Positions 31,683-43,593 are shown, counted from the first letter of the stretch. The stretch: 64,000 nucleotides of DNA from Bolinopsis microptera (GCF_026151205.1 NC_087083.1:14134944-14198943); one strand, 5' to 3'. Made by a program: numbers and translations. Notes: generated from the letters alone by a model not told the origin.

Positions 31683-32545
31683 GTCCTAGCCCCCGTCCTA
31701 GCCCCGTCCTAGCCCCCGTTCTAAACCCATCCTAGCCCCCGTTCTAAACCCGTCCTAGCCCCCGTTCTAAACCCGTCCTAGCCCCCGTTCTAAACCTGTC
31801 CTAGCCCCCGTTCTAAACCTGTCCTAGCCCCCGTTCTAAACCTGTCCTTTAGCCCCCGTTCTAAACCCGTCCTAGCCCCCGTTCTAAACCTGTCCTTTAG
31901 CCCCCGTTCTAAACCCGTCCTAGCCCCCGTTCTAAACCTGTCCTAGCCCCCGTTCTAAACCCGTCCTAGCCCCCGTTCTAAACCTGTCCTTTAGCCCCCG
32001 TTCTAAACCCGTCCTAGCCCCCGTTCTAAACCTGTCCTTTAGCCCTCGTTCTAAACCCGTCCTAGCCCCCGTTCTAGCCCCCGTCCTAGCCCCCATCCTA
32101 GCCCCTGTTCTAAACCCGTCCTAGCCCCCGTTCTAAACCCATCCTAGCCCCCGTTCTAAACCCATCCTAGCCCCCGTTCTAAACCCATCCTATCCCCCGT
32201 TCTAAACCCGTCCTAGCCCTCGTTCTAAACCCATCCTAGCCCCCGTCCTAGCCCCGTTCTAGCCCCCGTCCTAGCCCCCATCCTAGCCCCTGTTCTAAAC
32301 CCGTCCTAGCCCCCGTTCTAAACCCATCCTAGCCCCCGTTCTAAACCCATCCTAGCCCCCGTTCTAAACCCGTCCTAGCCCTCGTTCTAAACCCGTCCTA
32401 GCCCCCGTTCTAAACCCGTCCTAGCCCCCGTTCTAAACCTGTCCTAGCCCTCGTTCTAAACCCGTCCTAGCCCCCGTTCTAAACCCGTCCTAGCCCTCGT
32501 TCTAAACCCATCCTAGCCCCCGTCCTAGCCCCCGTCCTATAGTTA
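31683..32545. repeat. 23-bp minisatellite
   Basis: About 36 copies of a unit CGTCCTAGCCCCCGTTCTAA and ACC occur, with variants CATCC, CTGTCC and CCTTTAGCC and with some shortened units. Blocks of variants recur in the same order (for example around 32060-32240 and 32230-32400), indicating duplication of multi-unit blocks. CTAAACCC inside the unit resembles a telomere-like motif only by chance. Confidence 0.93.
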
Positions 32546-33875
32546 AGACTATTAGCTTATTAGAGACGGGTAAACTCCAACAGTGAAACTATAAGTTTAA
32601 AGGTGGACTCTAGAGTCTAGAGTCTAGAGCATTAACTACAGTACGTGATGAATCTCGCATGTAATAAATGGATAAAACTAGCGACAGCAGCCTCGCAAAC
32701 AGCAACAAGAAGAATCGTAACTAAACAACACTGGTAGGAAAAGATCTTTAAATGATTCTGGATTCAGCCTAACTTCACGGAACTACTTCCTATCAATAGC
32801 TAGATCATTGGTAATGTGTCTAGAAGTAGACACAATATTCTCCGTGCAGGGAGTAATCTCCACTATCCATAAGTAAACATGTTGGTATAAACTACAGTTA
32901 CTTGCTGGTCTTTCAAACATGAAATGGCAAACTTTAAAATTGCTTGTTGTAATGAACCTCTTATACTTCATAACTTCATCATAATGCAACCAACCCGGCC
33001 AAACTCAATTACAGCCTCCAACTGTAGAGTAGTGTGTAGTCATGCTCAAATCTTTCTAGAAAAGTAGAAAACAAGTGTTTTGAGAATGGTCCAATCATGT
33101 TTGATGCTGGCAATAAAACATCCAAATCTATAAAAATTATCGGAATCAGACGCAATAGGTATAAAAATAACTGTAACCAACAACCGTGGATACTTATCAA
33201 ATATGTTAATGAAATGAAGTCTGACAGGAAATATCATGTTATCATGTGCTATGTGATCAGTGAACTGTCCTGTCCGATCTTCACATCGCGCAAATGAAAA
33301 ATAACCGGCAGGCGGCATATGTAAGTTATACGTAAAAGAAATATCCAACATATAATATTAATACACATAATTACATATGTGAAGTTATACAGAATGAGGG
33401 ACGTGAAATATATCAAAACCGTAACAATAACAATATAGTAAGGTTGAGTGTAAGGGTTTTAACAAGTAGGAAGCATCAGGGCTCTCTACAGACGGAGCGA
33501 AACAAGCATAACGACTGGTGAGAACTAATTGAAAATAATCAACGTTTTGACAAGCTCATTGGCCTTTCACTTAGATTACATTTACTGAATTATAAATTAC
33601 AAAGGTTAGGTCTAACTTAAGTAAGCGAGCCTAATTAGGAACTAAAACAAGCATGTAAGGTGTAGGACCCCGACTTGGCTAAACAGGCACTGTAGTTTAG
33701 AATAATATTATTATATTTCAGAGCGGCGTACCATAACCACTACAATGTCAAAAACGTAACCAATGATAATAATATGACCATCATGGGTATGATATGTTGT
33801 AACCACGTAATAAATAAAATGCTGTCTAATTTCAGCTTATCAGTGCTGACTGTCGCGGGATGTGACGTAACCTGG
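32546..33875. other. Non-coding stretch, no gene seen
   Basis: AT-rich sequence. A few open frames overlap on both strands around 33046-33351 but show no domain, and none has convincing splice borders. Confidence 0.4.
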
Positions 33876-36215
33876 GACTGTGAGACTCACACAGCTACAC
33901 ACCTTAGTAGACACATGATTAGATTTACTGTGGATTAGATTGTGTCTTTATCAGCGGTCCGGGTACCTTGCTAATGGTAATGATTACGTAGAATAAGTAA
34001 CATGTTTCCTTTTGGCTCTGTAACAAATAACCGGCAGTATAACCGGCAAGTAATTCCTGCCCCTAGTGAGTCACGGGTGTCTGGGTGATGGGTCACTGGG
34101 TCACTGGGTCACTAGGGTGACTGGGTGATGGGTCACTGGGTCACTATAATAAGGGAGTATAACACGTTGTAGTGAGCATGTTATACTCCTTCGCCGAGAG
34201 TTTGTGCTGGGGTTCATCCGAAAACCCGCGATCCTGACGGACTAGGTACTCCAAAATTGTGAACCTAATTAAGTAATTACCACATCATTTCCAACAACAG
34301 CTTACAGCAGAGAGATACACCTTGTGGTTGTGGTAATATTAATTCCCTTGTTCCCTTGTTGCCTCTCAGTGGCAGTCATTACTGTGCTTTAATAATATAA
34401 TAATATGATATTAAACCAACTGGTCTATCCAAATTTAATTTTAAATCTCTCTTCGTTTATTAATTTAATAAACGATATATTTGTCAAATAAAAGACCATG
34501 ACAATTTTATAATTAAAAAACATAATATACAATATATAGTAGACCCTATTCCCCTACTCTCTTACATGGGTCCTCAAATAACATCAGCTGTAAGGGGGGA
34601 GGTTAAAATTCCCTTCTCCCAATAAATCAAGAATAGGTATACTATGATTACTATTAGCTTATTATAATACTATGTTAGCGGAAAACGTACGTATATTGTA
34701 TTGTCGTTTAGCGGGTAATTCAAAAAGATCAATTGAAATGTCAGATTTGAATAAACTACAGCGACACACAGGGAGCGAGAAAGAACAATTCAGTGACATT
34801 AAAAGAACTGGAGATTCTGCACAAAATTAATTTGTATCTGATGCGGATTGAAACGGAGACTTTAGTGCTCACAAGCTAACAACCTCAGATAGACAATTGA
34901 TTAGATTTATGTGATTAGATTTTGTCTTATCACGTCGGACCTGTTATGTAATGATACGTAGAATAAGTAACAAGTTTCCTTTTGTCTGTAACATCAATAC
35001 GCATATATGGGAGGTTAACATGTTGAGTAAGTAGTAACCCCAAGTAATTCCTAGTGAGTCACTAGGGTGACTGGGTGATGGGTCACTGGGTCACTATAAG
35101 AGAGTAGGATAATTTGTTGTAGTGAGCATGTTATAGGTACTCCTTCGCCGAGAGTTTGTGCTGGGGTTCATCCCAAAACCCGCGATCCTGGCGGACTACT
35201 CCAAAATTGTAAACCTAATTACCACATCACTTCCAACAACAGCAGAGAGATACACCGCGTCTTGTGGTTGTGTAATATTAATTCCCCTGTTGTCTCTCAG
35301 CGGCAGTTATTACTGTGCTTTAATTATATACTTATATAATAATATGATGGTTTCATCTTCCTTGTGTGGAAACCAACTGGTCCATCTAAATTGATTTTTA
35401 AATCTCTCTTCGTTTATTAGTTTAATAAACGAAATATTTGTCAAAGGCAATGACAATTTTATAATTAAAAACATAGTCTACAATATATAATATAGTGGAC
35501 CTACAATATATTATATAGTAGACCCTATTCTTCATGTAATGTACTTACAAAGTTACAAGATAATACACATTAATTCTATTTTAGAGCACAGTTATACAAT
35601 TTAAATTATAGTCTAATGAAGTCATTAGGAAATGCCCCATAGCCAATTTGCAGCTCATTCTTCGCCATCAAAACAATCTTCCCGTTCCACAAAGTTATTG
35701 AAGTATAAAGAAGGCGGCTTCTTTAAAGTGTACATTAGAGCAGACAGAAGGGACCGAAAATTAAATTCAGACAAATTGAAATGAAAAGTTTCACTGAAAC
35801 ATACCTACCAAATTTCAATTAAACTGGACATGATTTGGAATTAGATACTTTTTTCAAATTAGGACCAGTAGTTGAAACAACACTGGAGTCCTCAAATAAC
35901 CATCATGACTTAACGGGGGGCAGGAGGTTAAATATTTGTCCCCTCTCCCAATAAAATCAAAAAGAATGAGGTTATAACATTGATTTACTATTAGCTTATT
36001 AGTAAATACTAATTGTTGCTGGAACACGTACGGTATTATTGTCGTTTTGCGGGTAATTCAATAAGATCAGATTTGAAATGTCAGATTTGAACTAACGCTA
36101 ACAGAAGGACACGCGGGAGCGAGAAAGCACAATTCAGTGACATTAAAAGAACTGGAGATTCTGCACAAAATTAAATTTTGTATCGATGCGGATTGAAACG
36201 AAGATTTTAGTGCCT
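33876..36215. repeat. Tandem segmental duplication (about 1.0 and 1.3 kb copies)
   Basis: Landmarks appear in the same order twice. GATTAGATTTACTG/TATGTG with GTGTCTTTATCA occurs at 33919 and 34902. A GGTCACTGGGTCACTA array occurs at about 34080-34145 and 35065-35095. CTCCTTCGCCGAGAGTTTGT occurs at 34187 and 35141, and AAATCTCTCTTCGTTTATTA at 34443 and 35400. GTCAGATTTGAA plus GGGAGCGAGAAAG occurs at 34740-34780 and 36085-36125, and ATGCGGATTGAAACG at 34840 and 36185. The copies differ by many small indels, and copy 2 has an extra block around 35640-35880. No gene is evident in either copy. Confidence 0.8.
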
Positions 36216-36748
36216 AAATGTAAACAGACCTCGCGAAACAATTTCGAAATAGTTTTTGAAACATGATTGGACGATAATTGGTTCACCCACGAGCAGATTG
36301 TTTTAAAACAAACTTATTATCACGCGTTTCAGGAAGCAGTCATTATTTTTATCTTGAGTTATATTATTGTTGTAAGTGGTGATGTAACTAACTACTTGTC
36401 AGTACGTGACTTCTTTTTGATAGACACAATATGTTATAGAATTTTATGATTTTATTGTAAATAAAGTTAACGTTTTGTTTGATTGGATATACATTGTTTC
36501 GAAACATAATCTGAACACAATCTCCAGGAAAAATGCGTGGGCAAAAAATGTGCAATGTGTTTGGCATATGTAAAGATGACTGTTTTAGTAAAGTCACTGA
36601 AATTGTTGACAGCTTCCGCTTACAAGAATAGTGGCGTGAGTCTGGTGACTGCATCAAGAGTAGATATTTGATATCGACACTAATCTCTGCTATATCATAT
36701 AAATGAAGCTGACCAGCTGCAAAGTCAGTATTGCGTTTTGAATTTGGA
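36216..36748. other. Upstream region of the matrix metalloproteinase gene
   Basis: No exon was found. It holds a TATA-like box and a 12-codon upstream open frame (ATG at 36703, stop TGA at 36739) that ends just before the main start. Open frames at 36267-36449 (+) and 36388-36657 (-) lack recognisable features. Confidence 0.45.
36697..36703 (+). promoter_or_regulatory. Possible TATA box
   Basis: ATATAAA lies 46 to 52 bases before the presumed start codon at 36749. Spacing would place transcription start near 36727 and leave a very short leader. This rests on motif and distance only. Confidence 0.3.
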
Positions 36749-38716
36749 ATGATGTTGCTGAACTTTTACTTGCTATTTTTCCTTATCTTCTCGGTGGCAC
36801 CTCATACAATGTCACAATTAGATGTTATAGGCACTGCACAACAACACTTAGCTAAACTGGGATTTTTGTCCAACTATGTGGAAGATTTCTCCCTTGAGCC
36901 TGCGTATCCAGATGATTTATCTATGGATGGAACATTAAATTCCAAAGAAGTTGTGCTAATTCCGAAGAGTTTGATAGATTCGAACAGCAGAACTATTCTC
37001 AACTATTTACATGATTTTGGATATTTGGACAGTTACACGAGACTGAAATCAGATGGATCTGAGGAGACAGCTATGATGAGTACTGACGACCTTGAAGGAG
37101 CCTTGGCATTGTTCCAGTTCACTAACTATCTACATCCAACAGGTAGTGTTGACAAGGAAGTCAAAGCGCAGATGAAAATACCTAGATGTGCTCTACCGGA
37201 CATTGATCCTGATGATCCAGGTAACATTGCTTCCCTTATGGGAATGGGGACCATAAAAGATGTCAATGACTTAAAAGATAGGATGAGAAACAGTATGTAC
37301 AATTTGAGAACTAATAGTAATCAGGACATGCCTCTGGATGGAAGAACCAGCATAGTAACCCTGGAAAAGAAGTATGACATTGCAGATGAGAAATGGCCGA
37401 GGAATAGATTAGCTTACCACATAGGAAGTTTAAGTGACACTCTCGGTAAACGCACAATGAGTGAACTAGTGCGCGCGTTCCAAGTGTGGACAGAGAGTGT
37501 TGAGATATACCTGTACCAAGTGGAGAGAGAGGAGTTAGCGGATATCAGGATCAAGTTCATGACTGGAGACCATGGGGACAAGTACCCATTTGACGGTCCT
37601 ATGGGAGTACTAGCACACGCCTTCTACCCTCGTAGCGGAGAGGTACACTTTGACAATGAAGAGGAGTTCACTCAATACTCCAGCAGAGGAGTAAATCTGC
37701 GATACACTGCCGGTCATGAGTTTGGACACACTTTAGGCTTAAAGCACTCCTTGGAGAAGGGCACTCTAATGTCACCCTATCATCCCGGCTACTCTAAGAA
37801 AATATTTCTTAAAGAAGATGACTTAGTAGGGATTTCCAAGCTATTCAAGCTCGGAAAAGGGGCTGTCTACACTGCTGACACGGTAGAGGCACGAGAATAT
37901 CAGAAATATTTACAAAACAAATTTGAGAATTCGCAGGATAGTAAACCCCACGTTGAAAACTCAGCCTGTATTGAAGACATAGATGCGGTGATTCACCATC
38001 CTCACACGCAAACACTCTTCTTCTTCACCAAACACCTTTACTACAAGGTAGAACGGGACAAGGTGGGTGAGATGGGTGTTATGGAAGGTTATCCTAAACA
38101 GTTATCTGAGGGCTGGGATGGTTTGGAGGATAACATTGACGCAGCTTATGTTAACACATCCATTTCAGCAGCTTTCTTCTTCAAGGGTGACAAGTACTGG
38201 AAATACAACTTTCTTACAGAGAAAATGTATGTTGGTTTCCCCAAAGTAATTACCACTCCTAACATTCCCAGTAATCTGACAGCCACTATGATGTCAGGAA
38301 ATGTGGCATATTTCTTCTCACAAGATAAGATAGTTAAACACAGAGTTGCGAGCAACTCTTACCATCAAATAACGGATAAGAAGGTGGATGTTGAGGCTAC
38401 CTTCCCTCTCTTCGTGAAGGGCTACTTTGGTATGACGCACGGGTGCACTTACTCCATCTACAAAGTAAAGACAATGGAAGCGGTTGAAGTGTACGATGGT
38501 CGCCCACTCTCATGGGACTACGGGTTACCAATGTGTGTTGACTCCTTGTCAATCAGTAGGGACATTAATCCCAAGATGAAGCCTTTCTGTGAAGCGTATG
38601 CCTATCTTGCCTTTGGAGATGCTGACTTGGAGATTCCTAAAGAGTGTTACAGCCTTGTAAGACCATTCCCTGCTTACCCACTTGAAGATATTATAGACTT
38701 GCAATATGAGTTGTAG
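36749..38716 (+). CDS. Matrix metalloproteinase (matrixin) with hemopexin repeats, intronless
   Basis: This is a single uninterrupted frame of 655 aa from the first of two adjacent ATGs. The signal peptide is hydrophobic (MMLLNFYLLFFLIFSVAPHT). The prodomain contains peptidoglycan-binding-like helices (QQHLAKLGFLSN and TDDLEGALALFQ) and a cysteine switch PRCALPD with Cys at about residue 147. The catalytic domain runs from about residue 216, with zinc motif HEFGHTLGLKH at 323-333 and Met-turn LMSPYH. Four hemopexin-type repeats follow, between Cys in SACIEDIDA and Cys in GLPMCVD, including AAFFFKGDKYWKYN and VAYFFSQDKIVKH. No furin site or membrane anchor was seen, so it should be a secreted, switch-controlled peptidase acting on extracellular matrix. 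The lack of introns contrasts with neighbouring genes and suggests a retrocopy. The final 64 bp of the coding region, stop included, are repeated twice more downstream. Confidence 0.93.
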   Translation: MMLLNFYLLFFLIFSVAPHTMSQLDVIGTAQQHLAKLGFLSNYVEDFSLEPAYPDDLSMDGTLNSKEVVLIPKSLIDSNSRTILNYLHDFGYLDSYTRLKSDGSEETAMMSTDDLEGALALFQFTNYLHPTGSVDKEVKAQMKIPRCALPDIDPDDPGNIASLMGMGTIKDVNDLKDRMRNSMYNLRTNSNQDMPLDGRTSIVTLEKKYDIADEKWPRNRLAYHIGSLSDTLGKRTMSELVRAFQVWTESVEIYLYQVEREELADIRIKFMTGDHGDKYPFDGPMGVLAHAFYPRSGEVHFDNEEEFTQYSSRGVNLRYTAGHEFGHTLGLKHSLEKGTLMSPYHPGYSKKIFLKEDDLVGISKLFKLGKGAVYTADTVEAREYQKYLQNKFENSQDSKPHVENSACIEDIDAVIHHPHTQTLFFFTKHLYYKVERDKVGEMGVMEGYPKQLSEGWDGLEDNIDAAYVNTSISAAFFFKGDKYWKYNFLTEKMYVGFPKVITTPNIPSNLTATMMSGNVAYFFSQDKIVKHRVASNSYHQITDKKVDVEATFPLFVKGYFGMTHGCTYSIYKVKTMEAVEVYDGRPLSWDYGLPMCVDSLSISRDINPKMKPFCEAYAYLAFGDADLEIPKECYSLVRPFPAYPLEDIIDLQYEL

Positions 38717-38836
38717 TCCTACCATTCCCTGCTTACCCACTTGAAGATATTATAGACTTGCAATATGAGTTGTAGTCCTACCATTCCCTGCTTACCCACT
38801 TGAAGATATTATAGACTTGCAATATGAGTTGTAGTC
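38659..38836 (+). repeat. Triplicated 3' end of the metalloproteinase coding region
   Basis: The unit CCATTCCCTGCTTACCCACT followed by TGAAGATATTATAGACTTGC, AATATGAGTTGTAG and TCCTA is present three times head to tail with about 64-bp period. The first copy is the real C terminus (ending QYEL and stop). The other two are downstream of the stop and would be 3' UTR. Confidence 0.95.
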
Positions 38837-39610
38837 CTATGGATGGTGTCTGATAAACTTAACCGCATAATCTTCTGCAGCTACTGTAACCAAGCCGTCC
38901 ACTTTTACTTGAACTGTATATAGTCTGCTCCAGTTTGTACAATAATTTATAAATTAGTTATATAATTATAGTGATTATATAAACTTATAAGTCAGTTTAT
39001 AGAGGGTTCCAGTGGCTACTACACTGTCGTTTCATGTAGTAGTTATGAACTAAAAAGCCGAACGTTCTAAATAAGTCTTCTGTGAACATACTAACGTCGA
39101 TATTACTGTGGGCTTGATAATGACGAGATATTTAAATGTTAATTTATTAATTATAATAAATTTCATGTTATATTTGGCTTATAACGGAATTGATTTATGA
39201 GAACGATTTACAGATTTAGATATGCTGTGGACGAATGATAAATGTAAATATGCGATACGTTTTTTCGTCGAAAGCTAATTGTTTTTCAGTTTTTATTTGT
39301 CACTTTTTAATTAAATAGAAACGTAATGGTTCAAATGAAAAGGTACTTACGACACTGGAACTGCGGAGTTGGATAGTAAGTTCCGACGTTATGAAGTCCT
39401 CTACTTGACACTAGTAGTACTGTTAACACTACTGTTAACCACAATGGGAGTCCTCGAGCAGCCAGGGCCGGTCCGACAATTAACAAGATCTGATAACTTC
39501 TTCAACCCGTTATATAGTATAACACTTTCGAGCTAAATTAATTTCTTAGTTAGACGCGACATTTCCTTTTTTACTATTACACTGAGTCCGAAAAAGTTAA
39601 AATTGAAGGA
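38837..39610. other. 3' flank of the metalloproteinase gene
   Basis: AT-rich with no gene. AATAAA occurs at 39155-39160, about 440 bases after the stop, and is the first good polyadenylation hexamer I see. Confidence 0.45.
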
Positions 39611-39639
39611 ATGAACAGATACAAATCACAAAGTACAAA

Positions 39640-39935
39640 TCGGAAAACTAAAACTCAAACTAAAGCTAAAACTAAAACTGAAACTGAAACTGAAACTGAA
39701 ACTGAAACTGAAGCTGAAACTGAAACTGAAACTGAAACTAAAACTAAAACTAAAACTAAAACTAAAACTAAAACTAAAACTAAAACTAAAACTAAAACTA
39801 AAACTAAAACTAAAACTAAAACTAAAACTAAAACTAAAACTAAAACTAAAACTAAAACTAAAACTAAAACTATAAAACTATAAAACTAAAATTAAAACTT
39901 AAGCTAAAACTTAAACTAAAACTTAAACTAAAACT
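39640..39935. repeat. Hexanucleotide microsatellite (AAAACT)n / (GAAACT)n
   Basis: About 45 hexamer units. A central block of AAACTG units is flanked by AAACTA units, and the 3' edge is degenerate. An open frame of alternating K and T across it is a repeat artefact. Confidence 0.93.
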
Positions 39936-40404
39936 ATATATATCGAGGATGGATGATTTAGGGTGATTTGTCCAACTGTCCAAGGTATTTGGGTATTATG
40001 ATATAAAATCTTATAACTGAAATCGAATAAAACTTACGGGGTAGCCCCTATATAAACATTCCAAATAACAGAGCGGGTAGGAATGTTGAGGTTAACTTCG
40101 ACTAGGATACAGATTTTTGTATTTCACTTGACTGATGGCCCATTCGCTCATTCAGACATCTCGATGAATTATTGGGCAACTTTGGGCATTGAGATTATTC
40201 GTTTCTTTTACGATAGTATAAACGCGATAGCTAGATTATTCTAATCTAAAAAGTTCCTATGTTACTTGTAAATTGTAATGTGCACAATGATATGCATGTC
40301 GTACGTGTCCAAATAAACTTTATATATAATTGATAATCAGTTTAGATTTAATATAGCAGTTCAGATCATATCTCTAATTGGAAATGTGTCGTATTCGGAT
40401 AATA
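39936..40404. other. Non-coding stretch, no gene seen
   Basis: Single-copy sequence between two tandem arrays, with no exon or RNA gene that I can support. Confidence 0.45.
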
Positions 40405-40419
40405 CAAATGTAAGCACTA

Positions 40420-41086
40420 AGCAGGTAGGTATTCAGAAGAAGATATAAATGTAAGCAGGTAGGTATTCAGAAGATAACACAAATGTAAGCAGGTAGGTAT
40501 TCAGAAGAAGAGATAACACAAATGTAAGCAGGTAGGTATTCAGAAGAAGAGATAACACAAATGTAAGCAGGTAGGTATTCAGAAGAAGAGATAATACAAA
40601 TGTAAGCAGGTAGGTATTCAGAAGAAGAGATAACACAAATGTAAGCAGGTAGGTATTCAGAAGAAGAGATAATACAAATGTAAGCAGGTAGGTATTCAGA
40701 AGAAGAGATAATACAAATGTAAGCAGGTAGGTATTCAGAAGAAGAGATAATACAAATGTAAGCAGGTAGGTATTCAGAAGAAGAGATAATACAAATGTAA
40801 GCAGGTAGGTATTCAGAAGAAGAGATAACACAAATGTAAGCAGGTAGGTATTCAGAAGAAGAGATAAATGTAAGCAGGTAGGTATTCAGAAGAAGAGATA
40901 AATGTAAGCAGGTAGGTATTCAGAAGAAGAGATAAATGTAAGCAGGTAGGTATTCAGAAGAAGATATAAATGTAAGCAGGTAGGTATTCAGAAGAAGATA
41001 TAAATGTAAGCAGGTAGGTATTCAGAAGAAGAGATAAATGTAAGCAGGTAGGTATTCAGAAGAAGAAATAAATGTAAGCAGGTAGG
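40420..41086. repeat. 30/39-bp minisatellite with AG-GT motifs
   Basis: About 17 copies of ATGTAAGCAGGTAGGTATTC plus AGAAGAAGAGATA occur, with or without a 9-bp ACACAAATG-type extension. Shorter units cluster at both ends and the 39-bp units in the middle. Each unit carries AAGCAG|GTAGGT (acceptor-donor like) and TATTCAG|AAG (acceptor like). A leucine-rich minus-strand frame is a repeat artefact. Confidence 0.92.
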
Positions 41087-41249
41087 TAAAAGCACAGTTA
41101 TAACTAATATACATGACACAGGTATGAACATTGTTATAGACCTATGACCTATAGCTACTGAACATATACACTACTGGTAAGTTCTCACGCCCTTAGCTGG
41201 TAGCATGCCTATACGTTCTAGCTAAACACCAAACTTAAGGAAACAAATC

Positions 41250-41530
41250 GACCGAATATAGCGGATAAAACAAGAAATGGCCCGAATAGCGGATAAAACA
41301 AATTATGGCCCAAATAGCGGATAAAACAAGAAAAGGCCCGAATAGCGGATAAAACAAATTATGGCCCAAATAGCGGATAAAACAAGAAAAGGCCCGAATA
41401 GCGGCGCCGGGTAGAACAAGAAATGTGCAGTGAGGCTAACAGGCTGGCCCGACTAGCGGATAGAACAAGAAATGTGCAGTGAGGGCGAGGCTAACAAGCT
41501 GGCCCGAATAGAGGATATAACAAGTGCCCC
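41250..41530. repeat. 26-bp repeat, GGCCCGAATAGCGGATAAAA
   Basis: About nine copies of GGCCCGAATAGCGGATAAAA and CAAGAA, with alternating CAAATTAT variants. The distal copies carry an insertion of GTGCAGTGAGG and GCTAACARGCT. Confidence 0.85.
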
Positions 41531-43593
41531 AAGGAAGATTTGGCTTATGGTAGTACAATTAACAATTAGCGGTAAGCGCTGTCGGAGACTGAAAGACCAC
41601 TCTGATTATTAATTATTATACTGCTTGCTCCTTGCTCCTTGTTAGAAACAATGTTACCTTACAGGCATTGTACAGATATAAAATACCTCGGACTTCACCT
41701 TGGTCCTACTGCTACTCACCTTCATTCAGTTTACTCGGAAATAGTTGTCTAAGTAAGACCGTTTTTCTTATTGCTAATTAAGTAAACTGAACACATTGTA
41801 CACTTTGAGCTGTCTATTGAAGCAGTATAATTTGTTAATACGTCTAGTATAGCTATATTTATATAGCTAGCTACTACTCTAGCTAATAGCAATATCACCA
41901 TTAACAATACACGCTCGTCTAGATGAGTACACGGAATCTGGCACACATTCTCTTATTAACTAATTGTCATGCATAATAATGAGTTAATTGGTTAATAACA
42001 TAATTGGATGTACCAAAATCTTTGCGAGCATCTTCATTTGGTTTTAGGACGAAACAATTTCGGGCCGGGTTATAAAATATTTATCCAAAATTTTGAATTT
42101 ATAGGTTATATAAAGTGTTCAGTTGCATGGGTAGAACCAGCAACACTATCCGCTTGTACGTGATCATAGTGGTGCAGGTATTTCAAGGTTAGAAACTAGT
42201 AAGTACAGTTAATTAAGCTAATTTCAAGGTTAGAAACTAGTAAGTACAGTTAATTAAGCTAATTTCAAGGTTAGAAACTAGTATGTACAGTTAATTAAGG
42301 TATTTCAAGGTTAGAAACTAGTATGTACAGTTAATTAAGGACCGCCATACCTCCGCAAACAAAGGCTAGCCAGAGCAACGTGACACTAAAGGGATACCGC
42401 TACAATGTGCACCGTTATAATGTTTATATAATATAATAGTATATAATAATATAATGTTTCTCTAAATCACCATGTGAAAATTCAAATATTCTTTTTAAAC
42501 TACTTAATATTCCCATCAGGGCATCAGTTGTAAGCTTATAGTGCTGACAGCTTTTCTACTTCTAGCCCTAGAAAAGGGTGTTAATACCTACGACATAATA
42601 TCTTTGCATGGCTTTTATTAAGTCACGAGATTTGCTCCAAATTAACTGATACGTGGATATTTCACAAATTTTAACAGAGAGGAAAACGGAAAATTCAACG
42701 TTATCTACTGTATTTAAAAATGAGAAATTGACTTCAAAAGAATTTGGAACCAATAAGAATAATAAATGAACCGCACTTAATTGCCAATAAACCACTGAGA
42801 ACGTTATAAATACGGAAACAATGCGGCTAGTGAGGTATTCAGAGAACAAGTAACCAGCACACGTGATGACGTGACTACATATCTGCTAATTAGATAATCA
42901 ACTATAATTAGGAGATCCTCAGACCGAGCATAGACATTAGACAGCTGGAAAATAAGAAAGTGAAGTAAGGGTAGAGTGAATAGAATGTAGCACTTCGACA
43001 AGGAATACTGGCGTTTTTACTGGAGAAGCAAAGCTCGCTAATTGGCTGTAATCTTGGACAGGATTAATTAATTAGAGTTTATTAGATTAATTAGGAAAGC
43101 AGCGGTTATTTTTAACGCAATCCTCCTCCTGTCATGTGCAGTGAGACATGGCTAGTTAGTAGGTGGTATTGTAGAATGTTACATGTGCACATATGTAATG
43201 TGTAATGTGCAGAATGTGTTACTGTTATGGTTCTTAGTGTCAGCTTCACCAACCAAGACCTATTAGAGTATTAGTTTTTAGTTAAAAAGATAGAAAGATG
43301 AGTGTTATAACTTAGCAGTGCTGTAACGTTGCCTGTTGGTGCCTCCCCCCCCCCCCCCCCCCCCCCCCCCCGCATATATATTCAGGACCCATATCTGACG
43401 TTTAACCCACATCTGTCAGCTGGTGGCTCGTGACATGGTTGAGCAATTTCAACGAGCAGGCAGATTAACCATCTGATCCACTGGGCCGTTCTGTATTAAC
43501 TATTGTATTAACTGTAATATATATGATTTGCAAATAACAGCAGTCAATATGAAAAGACAGTAATACTGCAATAAAATAGACGGTACAACTTAC
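41531..43593. other. Intergenic or intronic, no exon recognised
   Basis: This lies downstream of the two exons of the minus-strand acidic protein gene, so further exons are expected here or beyond, but I could not identify any. It contains a 41-bp repeat at 42177-42340 and a 28-base C run at 43343-43371. Confidence 0.4.
42177..42340. repeat. 41-bp tandem repeat with donor-like motif
   Basis: Four copies of ATTTCAAGGTTAGAAACTAG followed by TAAGTACAGTTAATTAAG (TATGTACAG in the last two) are present. Each of the first two copies carries CTA|GTAAGTAC, a strong donor on the + strand. Confidence 0.88.

Noticed and set aside
31683-32545. Telomere-like array (CTAAACCC)
   Set aside because: The unit is 23 bp with CTAGCCCCCGT between the motifs. 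It is an ordinary minisatellite.
34340-35400. SGSYYCALI / SGSHYCALI segments after CTCTCAG acceptors in both halves of a duplication
   Set aside because: They suggest an Ig exon, but no partner exon with W or B-strand Cys and no donor could be joined. The surrounding duplication is non-coding in appearance.
36731-36748. Upstream extension of the metalloproteinase frame
   Set aside because: It has no ATG. The first ATG at 36749 opens directly into a good signal peptide.
39611-39883. Lys/Thr-rich coding frame
   Set aside because: It is a hexanucleotide microsatellite.
40433-40831. Leucine-rich minus-strand frame with LLLNTYLLTFVLS repeats
   Set aside because: It is a 39-bp repeat, a multiple of three, open by chance. 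There is no start context and it ends with the array.
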